Below are positions 62,362-64,000 of a DNA stretch of 64,000 nt, in pieces. Source of the stretch: Tissierella praeacuta DSM 18095. Its GTDB lineage: Bacteria; Bacillota; Clostridia; Tissierellales; Tissierellaceae. A model generated the notes under the pieces. That model was not told the DNA's origin and did not search any database. It was given only the letters and a program-made list of their open reading frames with translations. The stretch is taken from the NCBI RefSeq assembly GCF_900128955.1, contig NZ_FQTY01000001.1, positions 1 to 64,000 of the forward strand, given 5' to 3'. Both the position numbers and the translations under genes were made by a program. The first letter of the stretch is position 1; the number at the start of each line of letters is the position of its first letter.

Positions 62362-63915
62362 ATGTCATATAGTCCATCTTTAGGGAGTTCTATAACTAAT
62401 ACGAAAATGAGAGATTCAGCACATCTATCGGAGTTTTCAGGTATGTGTGCTGTATGTACTGCTAATTGTACTGGGACATGTGAAATAGGCTTATCAGCAG
62501 TTCGTGGTTCAGAAGCAATTTATCCTTATAAAACAGATATAAATCAATTTGCATCTGAGAAGGATTATCCATTAGATTTTTCTCATTTCAACATTAATGG
62601 GAGAGTATTTAATGCACTGGGATGTGCAGAAGATGCAGATTTAGCTACTTTTCCTAAAGCAAATATAGATACAACATTTGGAATAAACAATAAAGTTAAA
62701 TTAAATGCACCTATAGTTTTACCAGCTATAGCAAAACTTAATTGGAGAGATTATTATGCAGGAGCTGCTTTAGCAGGAGTATTGGTTGTAATAGGTGAGG
62801 ACGTAGTAGCAAAAGATAAAGATTTAGTCTTAGAAAATGGGAAAGTTGTTGCATCACCCCTAATTGAAGAAATGGTATCAGCATTTAGGAAATATTATAG
62901 GGGTTATGGTGATATTATTCTTCAAGGGAATTATGATGATGAAAATTTAGGTGTATTAGATTATGCTATTACTAAATTAGGAGTTAAATCTGTGGAATTA
63001 AAATTTGGACAAGGCTCTAAGGGAATACAAGGAATGGGCAGAGTTGAGAAAATTGAAGATGCTTTAGAGTTTCAAAAAAAAGGATATTTAATTTATCCTG
63101 ATCCATCTGATCCAGTAATAGCAGAAAACTATAAAAAAGGTATAGGACAAGTATTTGAAAGAATTAGTAAATTACCAATATGGAATGAGGAAATATTAAT
63201 TAATCGAGTAAAAGAACTAAGAGAACTAGGTGCAGAGCATATATCTTTTAAAACTGGACCATTTGATCCAAAAGATTTAATTAGAATACTTAAGATTGCA
63301 TCGAAGGCTGGTGTTGATTTAGTTACATTTGATGGTGCTGGCGGAGGTTCTGGAAATAGTCCAAGTAAGATGATGAATGAATGGGGCATTCCTACAGTTT
63401 ATATGGAAAGTTTATTATATAATATTTTAAAGAAAATGGATGAAAAAAATTATTCCCTTCCACAGATTGCAGTAGCTGGAGGAATTGCTATGGAGGATCA
63501 GGTATTTAAAGGATTAGCCTTAGGTGCTCCATATATAGGGCTTGTTGGAATAGGAAGAGCAGCTATGGCAGCGGCTATGGCAGGAAAACAAGTGGGGGAA
63601 CTTATAAAAGGAGGCACTGTGCCTAAGGATTATGAAAGATTTGGTTCCAATATAGAAGAAATATTCAGTGGCATAAGAGAACTTAAAGGATTATATGGTG
63701 ATGATGCTTTAAATATTTCTACTGGTGCTATAGGTGTTTATTCCTATATAAATAGAATATCCACAGGATTAAAACAACTTATGGCTTTAAATAGAAAGTT
63801 TTCATTAGAATATATTAATAGGAATGATATAATTCCATTAACTGAATTGGCAGCTAAAGTAACAGGATTAGAAACATATAGTGATATATTAGATAGAGAA
63901 TTAAATAATATATAA
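62362..63915 (+). CDS. Glutamate synthase-like FMN-binding protein with N-terminal Cys4 motif
   Basis: 517 residues. The FMN barrel of the GltB central domain family: ISFKTGPFDPKDLIRI, VTFDGAGGGSGNSPSKMM, and IAVAGGIAMEDQVFKGLALGAPYIGLVGIGRAAM in pieces. The N-terminus adds C29-x2-C32-x3-C36-x3-C40, a probable Fe-S cluster, and a further conserved-looking GCAEDADLATF. It lacks the amidotransferase and GXGXG domains, so it is not a glutamate synthase by itself. Sits at the end of the operon, with AAAGGAGG. Role in metal-cluster chemistry or electron transfer is inferred. Confidence 0.9.
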   Translation: MSYSPSLGSSITNTKMRDSAHLSEFSGMCAVCTANCTGTCEIGLSAVRGSEAIYPYKTDINQFASEKDYPLDFSHFNINGRVFNALGCAEDADLATFPKANIDTTFGINNKVKLNAPIVLPAIAKLNWRDYYAGAALAGVLVVIGEDVVAKDKDLVLENGKVVASPLIEEMVSAFRKYYRGYGDIILQGNYDDENLGVLDYAITKLGVKSVELKFGQGSKGIQGMGRVEKIEDALEFQKKGYLIYPDPSDPVIAENYKKGIGQVFERISKLPIWNEEILINRVKELRELGAEHISFKTGPFDPKDLIRILKIASKAGVDLVTFDGAGGGSGNSPSKMMNEWGIPTVYMESLLYNILKKMDEKNYSLPQIAVAGGIAMEDQVFKGLALGAPYIGLVGIGRAAMAAAMAGKQVGELIKGGTVPKDYERFGSNIEEIFSGIRELKGLYGDDALNISTGAIGVYSYINRISTGLKQLMALNRKFSLEYINRNDIIPLTELAAKVTGLETYSDILDRELNNI

Positions 63916-64000
63916 TTAATTAAATAAATCTATAGGTATCTATAGGGAATAGATATATATTATAAAAATTGAAAATTAAAATTTATAATGTTATAATCAA
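63916..64000. other. Window end, AT-rich, no feature seen
   Basis: Contains a six-base inverted repeat CTATAG around GTAT (about 63931-63946); no gene or terminator can be called. Confidence 0.3.

Noticed and set aside
1-64000. CRISPR array, prophage, IS elements, tRNA or rRNA genes
   Set aside because: No regularly spaced repeats, transposase or phage structural motifs, and no tRNA cloverleaf or rRNA-like GC-rich block were noticed on reading.

Overview
The window reads as a chromosomal segment of a low-GC (roughly 30% by eye), strictly anaerobic, Gram-positive-type bacterium of the Clostridia/Tissierellia kind. Supporting signs are strong AGGAGG-type ribosome binding sites, many TTG and GTG starts, an oxygen-sensitive class III ribonucleotide reductase (nrdD-nrdG), an NQR-type sodium-pump operon, several radical SAM enzymes and ferredoxin-domain ATPases, and lipoproteins plus peptidoglycan genes typical of a monoderm. 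No phage, IS transposase, CRISPR array, rRNA or tRNA was seen. The only mobile element is the 3' end of a group II intron at the left edge.

Layout. 1-342: tail of a group II intron (maturase C-terminus, domains V and VI). 424-5256: cytoplasmic parvulin foldase, then nqrBCDEF without nqrA. 5364-10021: a RelA/SpoT-like protein with a long unknown C-terminus, a DUF4153 membrane protein, MsrA, a radical SAM/SPASM protein. 10063-12938: tandem NrdR boxes and nrdDG. 13012-19621: free-Met-sulfoxide reductase, PepD, DUF1292 protein, HAD phosphatase, YhcC-like radical SAM, P-loop protein, DUF1540 protein, RsuA-type pseudouridine synthase. 19650-30624: MltG-LysM-like membrane protein, RluA-type synthase, nucleoside kinase, glutaminase, NagZ-like lipoprotein, large membrane protein, MFS and ABC transporters. 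30806-37512: polysaccharide deacetylase, a two-component system with its lipoprotein, and a minus-strand run pspC-recX-GIY-YIG-glpP. 37651-46236: FHA / RodA-FtsW / PBP trio, PepF, NAD kinase, RluA. 46424-52669: HutD-like, NADH:rubredoxin-reductase-like flavoprotein, beta-CASP RNase, lipoate ligase, D-cysteine desulfhydrase-like, GNAT. 52837-58211: baeRF-type protein, pstSCAB, small HAD protein. 58335-63915: an operator-flanked cluster of DUF5320, DUF134, two NifX-like proteins, three Mrp/MinD-type ATPases (two with inserted 2x[4Fe-4S] ferredoxin domains) and a glutamate-synthase-like FMN protein.

The most interesting pieces are (i) the last cluster, whose gene content resembles the orange-protein (Orp) metal-cluster loci of sulfate reducers but adds a glutamate-synthase-like flavoprotein and sits behind a consensus sigma-A promoter flanked by two near-identical 13-bp palindromic operators; (ii) an NQR operon lacking nqrA whose NqrB and NqrC are as short as RnfD and RnfG; and (iii) tandem NrdR boxes on the nrdD promoter. 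All functional names come from reading motifs and family resemblance; no database search was possible.
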